DNA of 64,000 nucleotides from Curvibacter sp. GWA2_63_95 (GTDB lineage Bacteria > Pseudomonadota > Gammaproteobacteria > Burkholderiales > Burkholderiaceae_C). The position numbers were made by a program, and so were the translations under genes. Under the pieces are notes generated by a model. It saw only the letters and a program-made list of their open reading frames with translations, searched no databases and was not told where the DNA came from. The stretch covers positions 213,711-277,710 of the forward strand of contig MGPB01000008.1 of the NCBI GenBank assembly GCA_001795455.1. The letters run 5' to 3'. This document shows positions 34,506 through 43,266 of the stretch, piece by piece; within the stretch, counting starts at the first letter, position 1, and each line of letters starts with the position of its first letter.

Positions 34506-36236
34506 TTATTCGTTGGTGACGGCCAACACTTCTTCCAACGAAGTCAGCCCGAGTTTTACCTTGTGCAGGCCAGCCTGGCGCAATGAGCGTACGCCTTCAG
34601 CCTCGGATTGCGCTGCAATATCCATGGCGCTGCCGTCCCGCAAGATGATGCGCTGAATTTCGTCGCTAATGGGCATCACTTGGTAAATACCAACACGCCC
34701 TTTGTAACCGTTGTTACACATCGAGCAACCTACCGCCCTATAAGGCTTCCAACTGCCGTCCAGATCCTGCTCTTTGAAGCCAGCATCCTGCAGAGCGGCT
34801 TTCGGTACATCCACCGGTTGCTTGCAGTTCAGACACAAGCGGCGCGCCAAGCGCTGCGCAGTGATCAAAATCACGCTGGACGCAATGTTGAAGGGCTGGA
34901 TGCCCATGTTGCGCATGCGGGTGAGCGTGGTGGGGGCGTCATTGGTGTGCAACGTCGACAGCACCAAGTGTCCGGTCTGCGCCGCCTTGATGGAAATGTC
35001 CGCCGTCTCCAAGTCGCGAATTTCGCCGACCATGATGATGTCCGGGTCCTGGCGCAAAAAGGATTTCAACGCTGCCGCAAAGGTCAGTCCCGCTTTTTCA
35101 TTCACATTCACCTGGTTCACACCCGGCAAGTTGATTTCGGACGGGTCTTCCGCCGTGGCGATGTTGACGCCAGGCTGATTCAGCATGTTCAGGCAGGTGT
35201 ACAGCGACACGGTTTTGCCGGAGCCCGTGGGGCCGGTGACCAGAATCATGCCGTAGGGACGTCCAATGGCCTTGACCAGCCGTTCTTTTTCTTCTGCTTC
35301 GTAGCCCAGCGCGTCAATACCCAGTTTGGCGCTACTCGGGTCCAAGATCCGGATCACAATCTTTTCGCCAAACAGCGTGGGCAGGGTGCTGACGCGGAAA
35401 TCGATCACGCGGTCTGCGCCTACCTTGAGCTTCATGCGTCCGTCTTGCGGTACCCGTTTCTCGGAAATGTCCATGCGCGAAATCACCTTGATCCGCGAGG
35501 CCAGCTTGTCCTTGATGGCGATGGGTGGGCTGGCAATTTCGCGTAGCTCACCGTCAATCCGAAAACGCACGCGGTAGGTGTGTTCGTAGGGCTCAAAATG
35601 CAAATCAGAGGCCCGCATGCTGAAGGCGTCCATCAGCATCTTGTGCAAAAACCGCACCACCGGGGCGTCTTCCACCTCTGCTGTGGTCGCGCTCGTCTCT
35701 GTGGCAACTTCTGTTGCGCTTTCATCAAACTCGAAATCCCCACCAATGATGTCTTCCATCGCTTCAGCAGCGGTGGTGGTGTTGGCATCTACCAATTTGG
35801 AGAGCTTGTCAAACTCGGCAATCACCCAGTCAAACCCCATTTGGGTCGAGAACTTGATGCGTTCGGCGGCGGCCTGGTCGGAAGGGTCTGCCGTAGCGAT
35901 GATCAGGCGGTTGCCGCGTTTACTGAGCACCAGCACGCGGAAGTCGGTGCAAATTTTGGGGTCAAGCAGCCCCTTGGGCAGTCGCTGGGGGTCTACCGCG
36001 TCCAGGTCCACCAGCGGAGCTGCGAAGGCAGCTGATAGCGTGTGGGCCAAGTCGGCGGAGGACACAGCCCCGGACCCTACCAATTCCGCCATAAAGCTGG
36101 TTTTTCCGCCCATAGCCTTGCGGTAAAGGTCTTCAGCCGCCTTTTGCGGCAGCTTTCCAGCAGCCACCAAGGCGCGTCCAATACCGGGCAGGGCCACCGT
36201 GGTGGTGTCGCGGTTAACAGAGTCAGCTACAGCCAT
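34506..36236 (-). CDS. pilB: Type IV pilus extension ATPase
   Basis: PilB hydrolyses ATP to power pilus extension. From the ATG at 36236 it has 576 residues; a TTG two codons earlier is less likely. It has an N-terminal MshEN-like domain, Walker A GPTGSGKTVSLY (about 336-347), Asp box GEIRDLETA, Walker B region FLRQDPDIIMVGE, His box QTGHLVLSTLHTNDA and the zinc cysteines in CLNCKQP and CSMCNNG. All active-site motifs are intact. The gene starts a minus-strand set with pilC and pilD. Confidence 0.96.
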   Translation of the reverse strand: MAVADSVNRDTTTVALPGIGRALVAAGKLPQKAAEDLYRKAMGGKTSFMAELVGSGAVSSADLAHTLSAAFAAPLVDLDAVDPQRLPKGLLDPKICTDFRVLVLSKRGNRLIIATADPSDQAAAERIKFSTQMGFDWVIAEFDKLSKLVDANTTTAAEAMEDIIGGDFEFDESATEVATETSATTAEVEDAPVVRFLHKMLMDAFSMRASDLHFEPYEHTYRVRFRIDGELREIASPPIAIKDKLASRIKVISRMDISEKRVPQDGRMKLKVGADRVIDFRVSTLPTLFGEKIVIRILDPSSAKLGIDALGYEAEEKERLVKAIGRPYGMILVTGPTGSGKTVSLYTCLNMLNQPGVNIATAEDPSEINLPGVNQVNVNEKAGLTFAAALKSFLRQDPDIIMVGEIRDLETADISIKAAQTGHLVLSTLHTNDAPTTLTRMRNMGIQPFNIASSVILITAQRLARRLCLNCKQPVDVPKAALQDAGFKEQDLDGSWKPYRAVGCSMCNNGYKGRVGIYQVMPISDEIQRIILRDGSAMDIAAQSEAEGVRSLRQAGLHKVKLGLTSLEEVLAVTNE

Positions 36237-36365
36237 AGCCAACTAGGATATACGAAGCCAGACGCATTGGTGCGCTTGTAGGGGGCTTGGAGGCCAAATT
36301 TCCCCCTTTGTGCGTCGCATATTCCCCACCTCCGCTGCCGAAGGTGGGCAGGGACGTCGCCGTCG

Positions 36366-36911
36366 CTACTGCGCGCAAGCGTCGCTGAAGGCGATGCCTA
36401 CCGCATCCTTGGCGGATAGCTGGGGGGCCGTGCCCAAGGTAGGCCAATCGATGGCCAAATACGGGTCATTCCAGGCGATGCAGCGCTCATAGGCCGGGGC
36501 GTAATAGTCGGTCGTTTTGTACAAAAACTCTGCCGACTCCGACAGCACCAGAAAACCATGCGCCAGCCCAGGGGGCACCCAAAGTTGGCGTTTGTTGTCT
36601 CCAGACAAAATCTCCCCCACCCATTGACCATAGGTGGGCGAGTCGCGCCGGATGTCTACTGCCACATCAAACACCTCACCCGCTACCACTCGCACCAACT
36701 TGCCCTGGGCCTGCCGGGTTTGGTAATGCAGGCCCCGCAGCACACCTCGGGCCGATTTGGAGTGGTTATCCTGCACAAAGGGCAGGGTCACCCCCGTAAC
36801 TTCCCGAAACACCCGCTCGTTAAAACTCTCAAAGAAAAAACCGCGTTCGTCCCCAAACACCTTGGGTTCGATTAACAGCACATCGGCAATGGCGGTGGGC
36901 GTGACTTTCAT
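36366..36911 (-). CDS. rfbC: dTDP-4-dehydrorhamnose 3,5-epimerase
   Basis: RfbC epimerises dTDP-4-keto-6-deoxyglucose at C3 and C5, the third step of dTDP-L-rhamnose synthesis. The 181-residue cupin has the N-terminal EPKVFGDERGFFFESFN and the catalytic histidine region RGVLRGLHYQ (about 57-66), as well as YGQWVGEILS. The start overlaps the rfbA stop. The 130-base gap to pilB has a CCCACCT/AGGTGGG inverted repeat but no T-run. Confidence 0.96.
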   Translation of the reverse strand: MKVTPTAIADVLLIEPKVFGDERGFFFESFNERVFREVTGVTLPFVQDNHSKSARGVLRGLHYQTRQAQGKLVRVVAGEVFDVAVDIRRDSPTYGQWVGEILSGDNKRQLWVPPGLAHGFLVLSESAEFLYKTTDYYAPAYERCIAWNDPYLAIDWPTLGTAPQLSAKDAVGIAFSDACAQ

Positions 36912-37813
36912 TAATACACCTTGTCCTTGAGCAGACGCAACAGGTACTGCCCATAGCCCGACTTGGCCAGTGGTTGGGCCAGCTTTTGCAGTTGGGCATC
37001 GTCAATCCAGCCACTGCGCCAAGCAATCTCCTCGGGTGCGGCTACTTTGAGGCCTTGGCGGTTTTCAATGGTGTAAATGAACTGGCTGGCTTCCAGCATG
37101 GACTCGTGTGTGCCCGTGTCCAGCCAGGCGTAGCCACGGCCCATGGTCTGCACATCCAGTTCGCCGCGTTCGAGGTATAGGCGGTTCAAGTCTGTAATCT
37201 CCAGCTCGCCACGCGCGGATGGCTTGACTTGTTTTGCAAGTTCCACAACTTGGTCGTCGTAGAAGTACAAGCCAGTCACCGCATAGCGTGACTTGGGAGT
37301 CTTGGGTTTTTCTTCCAGGCTGATCGCGCGGCCCTCGGCATTGAATTCCACCACGCCATAACGTTCAGGGTCATTCACGGCATAGGCAAATACCGTGGCG
37401 CCTGTGGTTTGTTCGGTCGCACTTTCCAGCAGGCCCGCAAAGTCATGGCCGTAAAAAATATTGTCGCCCAGCACCAGCGCACTGGGCGCACCGCCAAGAA
37501 ATGCCTCCCCAATCAAAAACGCCTGCGCCAGGCCATCGGGGGAGGGCTGCACGGCGTATTCGATGCGGATGCCCCACTGCGAGCCATCGCCCAACAGTTG
37601 CTCGAAACGTGGCGTATCTTGTGGGGTGCTGATCACCAGCACCTCCTTGATGCCCGCCAGCAGCAACACACTCAGCGGGTAATAAATCATGGGCTTGTCG
37701 TAGATCGGCAGCAGTTGTTTGCTCACCGCCTGGGTGGCGGGGTACAGGCGTGTACCGGAGCCGCCCGCCAGAATGATGCCCTTGCGCTGCTTGGCGCTCG
37801 CGTTGGTTGTCAT
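36911..37813 (-). CDS. rfbA: Glucose-1-phosphate thymidylyltransferase
   Basis: RfbA makes dTDP-glucose from glucose-1-phosphate and dTTP. It has 300 residues and the nucleotidyltransferase signature [11 protein letters not shown] (17-27) with [18 protein letters not shown]. The magnesium aspartate is in VLGDNIFYG, and [13 protein letters not shown] near residue 225 is typical. It lies two bases downstream of rfbD in an operon of four rhamnose genes. Confidence 0.97.
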   Translation of the reverse strand: MTTNASAKQRKGIILAGGSGTRLYPATQAVSKQLLPIYDKPMIYYPLSVLLLAGIKEVLVISTPQDTPRFEQLLGDGSQWGIRIEYAVQPSPDGLAQAFLIGEAFLGGAPSALVLGDNIFYGHDFAGLLESATEQTTGATVFAYAVNDPERYGVVEFNAEGRAISLEEKPKTPKSRYAVTGLYFYDDQVVELAKQVKPSARGELEITDLNRLYLERGELDVQTMGRGYAWLDTGTHESMLEASQFIYTIENRQGLKVAAPEEIAWRSGWIDDAQLQKLAQPLAKSGYGQYLLRLLKDKVY

Positions 37814-37815
37814 GG

Positions 37816-38721
37816 TTATTTCCCTGAAATTTCGGTCAGCATGCGGGCCACGCCCACCTGCCAGTGCGGTAGCGTCAGGCCAAAGGCTGCTTGCAGCTTA
37901 CCCGTGTCCAGCCGCGAATTGAGCGGGCGCTTGGCCGGCGTGGGGTAGCTGCTGGTGGGCGTGGGGGCCACTTGCGCGGGGCCCGCCTTGAGCGGCAGGC
38001 CCAAGGCCTGTGCCTGGCCCAACACAAACTGCGCGTAACCATGCCAGGTGGTCTCTCCGCTGGCAATGCAGTGGTACAACCCGGCCAGCTCTGGCTGGCC
38101 CTGCAGCTGCCGCAGTGCATGGGCCGTCACATCGGCCAGCAGCTCGGCCGACGTGGGGGCGCCGAATTGGTCGTTGATCACCGTCAGCGCCTCGCGCTCG
38201 CCGGCCAGACGCAGCATGGTTTTGGCAAAGTTGCCGCCGCGTGTGGCGTAGACCCAGCTCGTGCGCAAAATCAGGTGCTTGGGGGTGCGGGCCACCGCCT
38301 GTTCACCTTCCAGTTTGGTCTGGCCATACACGCTCAGCGGGCCGGTGGCATCGGTCTCCTTCCAGGGGGCGGAGCCACTGCCGTCAAATACATAGTCGGT
38401 GCTGTAGTGCACCAGCCATGCTCCTATTTTGGTAGCTGCTTGCGCAAGCGTGGCTGGGGCTAGAGCATTAATTGTTCGTGCAAGTTCCGGCTCGCTCTCG
38501 GCCTTGTCCACCGCCGTGTGGGCAGCGGCGTTCACGATCACGTCGGGCTGCACCTGCAACACGCTGCGCTCCAGCCCGGCCAAATCGGTAAAGTCGCCGC
38601 ACAGTCCGTCGGGGTTGTGTGCGGCGTCAAAGTCCAGCGCCACCACCTCGCCCAGAACGCTCAAAGAGCGCTGCAGCTCCCAGCCCACCTGGCCACCGCG
38701 GCCTAGCAGCAAAATCTTCAT
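37816..38721 (-). CDS. rfbD: dTDP-4-dehydrorhamnose reductase
   Basis: RfbD reduces dTDP-4-keto-L-rhamnose with NADPH. It has 301 residues from the ATG giving [17 protein letters not shown]; 33 upstream in-frame codons overlap rfbB and have no family match. The SDR active site is [11 protein letters not shown] with YGQTKLEGE. Residues about 84-101 (ending [10 protein letters not shown]) are encoded by a copy of the dispersed repeat in frame, with no change of length as far as I can judge. The ATGA overlap with rfbB indicates coupling. Confidence 0.95.
   Translation of the reverse strand: MKILLLGRGGQVGWELQRSLSVLGEVVALDFDAAHNPDGLCGDFTDLAGLERSVLQVQPDVIVNAAAHTAVDKAESEPELARTINALAPATLAQAATKIGAWLVHYSTDYVFDGSGSAPWKETDATGPLSVYGQTKLEGEQAVARTPKHLILRTSWVYATRGGNFAKTMLRLAGEREALTVINDQFGAPTSAELLADVTAHALRQLQGQPELAGLYHCIASGETTWHGYAQFVLGQAQALGLPLKAGPAQVAPTPTSSYPTPAKRPLNSRLDTGKLQAAFGLTLPHWQVGVARMLTEISGK
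38420..38472 (-). repeat. Dispersed ~60-bp repeat, copy 7 (inside rfbD, in frame)
   Basis: On the minus strand it reads AATGCTCTAGCCCCAGCC, then GCTTGCGCAAGCAGCTACC, then AAAATAGGAGCA. This is a close match to the intergenic copies, yet it encodes a normal-looking helix segment before the VHYSTDYVF motif. Confidence 0.75.
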
Positions 38722-39797
38722 GCCGCTGCCTTGTCGGCGCTGCCGTACTGCTTGTTCACCCAGTCGCGGTAGCCACCGCTCAGCACATTGCTCACCCAAG
38801 CCGGGTTGTCCAGGTACCACTGTACCGTTTTGCGGATGCCGGTCTCGAAGGTCTCGGCCGGCTTCCAGCCCAACTGCTGCTCAATCTTGCGCGCGTCAAT
38901 CGCGTAGCGGCGGTCGTGGCCCGGGCGGTCGGTCACATAGGTAATTTGTTCTTGGTAGGGCTTGCCGTCGGCGCGGGGCTTCAGCTCGTCCAGCAGCGCA
39001 CACACGGTATGGACGATGTCCAGGTTCGGCTTCTCGTTCCAGCCGCCCACGTTGTAGGTTTCGCCCACGGCGCCGGCTTCCAGCACGCGGCGGATGGCGC
39101 TGCAGTGGTCCTTCACATACAGCCAGTCGCGCACCTGCTGGCCGTCGCCATACACCGGCAGTGGTTTGCCCGCCTGCGCGTTCACGATCATCAGCGGAAT
39201 CAGCTTCTCGGGGAAGTGGAAGGGTCCGTAGTTGTTGCTGCAGTTAGTGGTCAGCACCGGTAGGCCGTAGGTATGGTGGTAGGCACGCACGAGGTGGTCG
39301 CTGGCGGCCTTGCTGGCGCTGTAGGGGCTGTTCGGCTCGTACTTGTTGGTCTCAGAGAAGGCCGGGTCGGTTTTGGCCAGGGAGCCGTATACCTCGTCGG
39401 TGGATACATGCAGAAACCGGAACGCAGCCTTGGCATCGGCTTGCAGGCCACCAAAGTAGGCCCGCACGCACTCCAGCAGGTGGAAGGTGCCCACGATATT
39501 GGTCTGAATGAAGTCCTCTGGTCCGTGGATGGAGCGGTCCACATGGCTCTCGGCGGCAAAGTTGAGGACGGCTCGGGGCTGGTGCTCGGCCAGCAGCTGG
39601 TTGACCAGCGCCGCATCGCCAAAGTCGCCCTGCACAAACACATGGCGCGCATCCCCATCCAGGCTGGCCAGGTTCTCCAGGTTGCCGGCGTAGGTCAGTT
39701 TGTCGAGGTTGACCACGGTTTCATCGGACCGGGCCAGCCAGTCCAGTACGAAATTGCTGCCAATAAAGCCGGCGCCGCCGGTTACCAAGATGGTCAT
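38718..39797 (-). CDS. rfbB: dTDP-glucose 4,6-dehydratase
   Basis: RfbB dehydrates dTDP-glucose to the 4-keto-6-deoxy sugar. It has 359 residues from the ATG giving [20 protein letters not shown]; an upstream in-frame extension is unlike the family. Motifs are the Rossmann GGAGFIGSN, the catalytic STDEVYGSL (with Asp and Glu), [10 protein letters not shown] with the Tyr-x3-Lys pair and [18 protein letters not shown]. It heads the rfbBDAC set and is divergent from the PEP-CTERM gene, sharing a 260-base control region. Confidence 0.97.
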   Translation of the reverse strand: MTILVTGGAGFIGSNFVLDWLARSDETVVNLDKLTYAGNLENLASLDGDARHVFVQGDFGDAALVNQLLAEHQPRAVLNFAAESHVDRSIHGPEDFIQTNIVGTFHLLECVRAYFGGLQADAKAAFRFLHVSTDEVYGSLAKTDPAFSETNKYEPNSPYSASKAASDHLVRAYHHTYGLPVLTTNCSNNYGPFHFPEKLIPLMIVNAQAGKPLPVYGDGQQVRDWLYVKDHCSAIRRVLEAGAVGETYNVGGWNEKPNLDIVHTVCALLDELKPRADGKPYQEQITYVTDRPGHDRRYAIDARKIEQQLGWKPAETFETGIRKTVQWYLDNPAWVSNVLSGGYRDWVNKQYGSADKAAA

Positions 39798-39940
39798 GGG
39801 TGTCTTTCCCTCGGGTTCATGTACGCAAACGATCGCGCAGAATATAGCAGGGCACACGAATACAAACGGCTGCACAACAGTGTGTCTGCGATGTCACCAA
39901 TTCGGGTTTCTCCCCCTTGTAGAGCTGCCATTGAACCAAT

Positions 39941-39956
39941 TAGTCCAAACGGACTA
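39941..39956. promoter_or_regulatory. Inverted-repeat box A upstream of the PEP-CTERM gene
   Basis: TAGTCCAAACGGACTA is a perfect 6-4-6 inverted repeat in the rfbB/PEP-CTERM intergenic region, 100 bases before the PEP-CTERM ATG. A related site (43176-43191) precedes the cyclic-nucleotide-binding gene. In both cases TTGT follows the right arm directly. It is a candidate binding site for a dimeric regulator, possibly the LuxR-type EpsA. Confidence 0.55.
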
Positions 39957-40056
39957 TTGTTGGTTCAGGGGTGCCGCGGCAAACTATCTTCCAAGGTCGG
40001 GCTCCGGCTGTAGTAAGTAGTAAGCGCCATCGTTCTTCAACTCACAGGGATACACA

Positions 40057-40761
40057 ATGAAATTTGCCAAACTTTTGACCGCAGCTGCATTGTCAGCTGC
40101 ATCCTTGAGTGCATTTGCGGATGTCACCGTCCAAGGCACTTCTTTCACCTCTGGTGCAGCCACGCAGCCCACCTTGATGGGTACTTTCGCCGCCTACTCT
40201 GCTGGCGCAACCCCCGGTGCTTTTGCCTTTGCTCCCGCCATGGGCGGTTACCAAGGCGTTGGTGTCGCTGGCGGCATCAATGGTGAAGTGGACAGCAAAG
40301 AAAGCATTGTTGGTACGCTGAATCAAGCTTACGGAATTTCCCAATTCACATTGGGCCTGTTCTTTGACGGCCCAGAGTACGGCGACGTTGAAGAGCAAGC
40401 GGAAGTTAAGGTTCAGTATGCAGACAGCTCTTTCGGCACTTTTGTGCTGACTGCCATCAGCTCCACGGTGGCCACTTGGACCAATGCCGCTGGTGTGGTT
40501 ACCAACCTGGCTTTGGCTGATCTGGGCAAGGGTGGTGTTTGGTCTGTCACCAACCCCTTCGGCAACCAAAAAGTGACATCGATCGCCTTCTCTGCGCTGC
40601 CTGGCATTTGCAAAGCTGGTGCCACTTGCACTAGCCAGTCTGACTTCACTCTGGTGAGCGTTACTGCGGTTCCAGAAGCAGAGACCTACGCCATGATGCT
40701 GGCCGGTTTGGGCCTGATGGGTGCTATTGCACGCCGTCGCAACAAAGGCAAAACCGCTTAA
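40057..40761 (+). CDS. PEP-CTERM sorting-domain protein
   Basis: A 234-residue exported protein. The signal peptide ends ASLSAFA (about residue 21). The C-terminus has the tripartite sorting signal: VPEAETYAM with the PEP motif, a short hydrophobic helix (MLAGLGLMGAIA) and a basic end ARRRNKGK. Such proteins are cut and anchored or released by an exosortase and are linked to exopolysaccharide matrix. The middle part is rich in small residues, with two cysteines near GICKAGATCTS that may pair; no enzymatic motif is visible. It precedes the eps genes. No exosortase gene is in the window. Confidence 0.9.
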   Translation: MKFAKLLTAAALSAASLSAFADVTVQGTSFTSGAATQPTLMGTFAAYSAGATPGAFAFAPAMGGYQGVGVAGGINGEVDSKESIVGTLNQAYGISQFTLGLFFDGPEYGDVEEQAEVKVQYADSSFGTFVLTAISSTVATWTNAAGVVTNLALADLGKGGVWSVTNPFGNQKVTSIAFSALPGICKAGATCTSQSDFTLVSVTAVPEAETYAMMLAGLGLMGAIARRRNKGKTA

Positions 40762-40780
40762 TTTCCGGTTTTCGATCCCA

Positions 40781-40813
40781 AAAAGGCTTGCCTGTACCGG
40801 CAAGCCTTTTTTT
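40781..40813 (+). terminator. Rho-independent terminator after the PEP-CTERM gene
   Basis: AAAAGGCTTGCC pairs completely with GGCAAGCCTTTT around the loop TGTACC, followed by T residues. It separates the PEP-CTERM transcript from epsA. Confidence 0.92.
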
Positions 40814-40845
40814 ATGCCAAAAGACGTGCACTGTTTCTGTTCATA

Positions 40846-40861
40846 TCACCCGTTTGGGGGA
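40846..40861. promoter_or_regulatory. Degenerate box B upstream of epsA
   Basis: TCACCCGTTTGGGGGA shares the core CCGTTTGG with the reverse complement of box A but lacks good outer arms. It lies about 63 bases before the preferred epsA start. A possible -10 (TACCAT, 40884-40889) follows. Weak by itself; reported because of the two better sites. Confidence 0.3.
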
Positions 40862-40923
40862 TGGCAGTGTCACAAAAAATCGCTACCATTTGTGGCTCAC
40901 TCCCTATTGGTGATCGTTTTCCC

Positions 40924-41760
40924 ATGCCGTTGCTCTCTCGAGATGTCAGTACTCCCACCGAAGAGGACTTCAGCCAGTTTTCCGCACTGGTGAATGAGAT
41001 TTTGAGCGTGCGTCGGCACATCGATCTGATGAAATGGCTGCAAGGCAGCTTGCAGCAGTACCTTCCCCACGATATTCTGATTGCTGCCTGGGGAGACTTT
41101 CACCTGGGCTTGATTCATTACGATGTAGTTTCATCCATGCCTGGCGTGCGGTCTGAGAGCGCGGTGGCCGAATCCATTGCGCCGCTGCTCACGGGTTTGT
41201 TTGACCGGTGGATTACGCAAGACAGGGCCCCTTTCACCATCAATGTGAACGAAGACGGCTTCACCTGGGAAAGCGTTGCTATGCAGGGCCCTATTGCAGA
41301 AGCTATGTCCTCCATGCGCTCTTCATTGGTGCATGGCATAAATGACCAGCGTGGTCGCCACGACTGCCTGTATGTGTTTTTCAGCAAATTTCCCAAACGC
41401 AGGCGCAATGAATCCAATGCGGTAAGGATTCTTTTGCCCTATATCGACTCCACGTTAAGGCAAGTCGAGTTGCTGCCCAATCAATATGCAAATCCGGCGG
41501 TTGCTGAGGTAGAGCTGCCTGTGGTGTCTGACAACGGCCCCCTCAGTGATCGGGAGGCTGAAATTATGAAATGGGTTGCGATGGGGAAAACCAATGGTGA
41601 AATTGGTAGCATACTAAATGTGAGCTCTTTCACCATCAAGAACCATATGCAACGCATTTTCAAAAAACTGGACGTTTTCAATCGCGCCCAGGCAGTGTCA
41701 AATTTCAAACGGCATTACACCCCATCCGACGCGGCACGCAAATTGTCTCAAAATGCCTGA
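40924..41760 (+). CDS. epsA: EpsA-type LuxR-family transcriptional regulator
   Basis: A regulator of 278 residues from the ATG at 40924, which follows a GGTGATC sequence complementary to the 16S rRNA end. An in-frame ATG 21 codons upstream lacks a ribosome site, so the start is uncertain. The N-terminal region (MKWLQGSLQQYLPHDILIAAWGD) resembles the EpsA family found in exopolysaccharide clusters of the methanolan type. The C-terminal 65 residues are a LuxR helix-turn-helix: LSDREAEIMKWVAMGKTNGE and NVSSFTIKNHMQRIFKKL. It probably controls the eps locus and the PEP-CTERM gene. It overlaps epsB by eight bases. Confidence 0.85.
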   Translation: MPLLSRDVSTPTEEDFSQFSALVNEILSVRRHIDLMKWLQGSLQQYLPHDILIAAWGDFHLGLIHYDVVSSMPGVRSESAVAESIAPLLTGLFDRWITQDRAPFTINVNEDGFTWESVAMQGPIAEAMSSMRSSLVHGINDQRGRHDCLYVFFSKFPKRRRNESNAVRILLPYIDSTLRQVELLPNQYANPAVAEVELPVVSDNGPLSDREAEIMKWVAMGKTNGEIGSILNVSSFTIKNHMQRIFKKLDVFNRAQAVSNFKRHYTPSDAARKLSQNA

Positions 41761-43168
41761 GGCAAGCAAGCCCGCCGCAGTTTTGTCTGCGCGCCACGAG
41801 CCCGGCCCTCTGGGAAAAGACAACTTGCTCAGTGCCTTCGAAGCCGGGTTGGAGCCACTGTGTCTGGTTCTTTCCCTGTGGGGAGCTGCGATTTATTTTG
41901 AAGGCGCGCTCCCTGCCTCGTATCTCATCCTTTCCGTATTGGTGTTCGCAGTCACCTTTCCCGGTACGCCTAGGCTCAACTCTTCGTGGTGGCAGCTTTT
42001 GGGCGATGTATTTCTCAGCTGGATCTGGACTGCAGCCCTGCTCCTCCTGACGGGCATCGCCACCGGGTACCTCAAAGAGTTTTCACACCCTGCGCTATGG
42101 GCTTGGCTCGGCTTGGCACCTCTGAGTCAACTCGTCGGTCACGCCATGTTGCGTTTTTGCGCCCCCTACCTTGTGCAATTGCAGGGGCCACCTAGGCGGG
42201 CCATCATTGTGGGTATGAACGATCAGGGGGTTGCACTGGCCAGCCGCGTGGAAGACACACCGTACTCCCGAATCGAATTCGCTGGGTTCTTCGATGACCG
42301 GGATCTCAAACGGCTCGATGCTTCCACTGACTACCGCATGATTGGGCGTTTAAAAGAGCTGCCTGCGTATGTGCGTAATCACAACATCCAGCTGATCTAT
42401 CTCTCGCTGCCCATGGCCTCGCAGCCGCGCATTTTGCAAGTACTCGATGAGTTGAAAGACACAACGGCGTCCATATTTTTCGTCCCAGACATGTTCATCA
42501 CAGACCTGATTCAGGGGCGAACCGGTTCCGTGTGCGGCATGCCGGTGATATCTGTTTGTGAAACACCGTTCACAGGTTCCAGTGGTGTCATCAAGCGCTT
42601 GAGCGACATTGTCTTGGCTTCGCTCATCCTTCTTCTGATTTCTCCCGTTTTGATGGGTGTTGCGCTGGCCGTGAAATTAACCTCACCCGGCCCTGTCGTC
42701 TTTCGGCAGCGGCGCTACGGTTTGGACGGCAAGGAAATTGTGGTCTACAAATTCCGCTCCATGACGGTCACCGAAGACGGCGCCAAAGTGCAGCAGGCCA
42801 CCAAAAACGACAGCCGTATCACGCCTCTTGGCGCTATTTTGCGCAAAACCTCTATCGATGAGTTGCCACAGTTCATCAACGTCTTGCAAGGGCGGATGAG
42901 CATTGTCGGACCGCGCCCCCACGCGGTTGCACACAACGAGATGTACCGCAAACTCATCAAGGGCTATATGGTGCGCCACAAAGTCAAACCGGGCATTACC
43001 GGCTGGGCCCAAGTGAACGGCTACCGTGGTGAGACCGATACCCTGGAAAAAATGCAGGGCCGCATTGATTACGACTTGGATTATTTGCGGAACTGGACCC
43101 TGCGCTTGGATCTCTACATTATTTTGCGCACCATACGATTAGTTGCAAAAGACCAGCAGGCCTACTAG
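41753..43168 (+). CDS. epsB: EpsB-type undecaprenyl-phosphate glucose phosphotransferase
   Basis: A 471-residue initiating sugar transferase of the WcaJ/EpsB class, which places the first sugar-phosphate on undecaprenyl phosphate. It has four or five N-terminal membrane helices, a Rossmann-like middle domain (RRAIIVGMNDQGVALASRVE) and the C-terminal bacterial sugar transferase domain from about residue 278: KRLSDIVLASLILLL, then KFRSM, then SIDELPQFINVLQGRMSIVG and PGITGWAQVNGYRGET. All core motifs are intact. This sets the first step of the repeat-unit pathway; glucose is the usual but unproven substrate. Confidence 0.93.
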   Translation: MPEASKPAAVLSARHEPGPLGKDNLLSAFEAGLEPLCLVLSLWGAAIYFEGALPASYLILSVLVFAVTFPGTPRLNSSWWQLLGDVFLSWIWTAALLLLTGIATGYLKEFSHPALWAWLGLAPLSQLVGHAMLRFCAPYLVQLQGPPRRAIIVGMNDQGVALASRVEDTPYSRIEFAGFFDDRDLKRLDASTDYRMIGRLKELPAYVRNHNIQLIYLSLPMASQPRILQVLDELKDTTASIFFVPDMFITDLIQGRTGSVCGMPVISVCETPFTGSSGVIKRLSDIVLASLILLLISPVLMGVALAVKLTSPGPVVFRQRRYGLDGKEIVVYKFRSMTVTEDGAKVQQATKNDSRITPLGAILRKTSIDELPQFINVLQGRMSIVGPRPHAVAHNEMYRKLIKGYMVRHKVKPGITGWAQVNGYRGETDTLEKMQGRIDYDLDYLRNWTLRLDLYIILRTIRLVAKDQQAY

Positions 43169-43175
43169 TTTTACT

Positions 43176-43221
43176 TAGCCCGTATGGACTATTGTGAAGC
43201 GGTTCAAAGCAATCGCATAAT
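43176..43221 (+). promoter_or_regulatory. Box C and promoter of the cNMP-binding gene
   Basis: TAGCCCGTATGGACTA (43176-43191) is a 6-4-6 inverted repeat with one mismatch. TTGTGA (43192-43197) and CATAAT (43216-43221) 18 bases apart form a plausible promoter directly behind it. The box would be centred near -44, a position typical of LuxR-type activators. It starts a new transcript for the cNMP-binding, epsL and later genes. Confidence 0.55.
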
Positions 43222-43266
43222 TCGAAAAATATACGAGCACTCTGGTGCATACGAGGAGCTGGAGAC

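Noticed and set aside
36325..36348. Inverted repeat CCCACCT/AGGTGGG between rfbC and pilB as a terminator
   Set aside because: No T-run follows on either strand and the loop is ten bases, so a terminator call is not supported.
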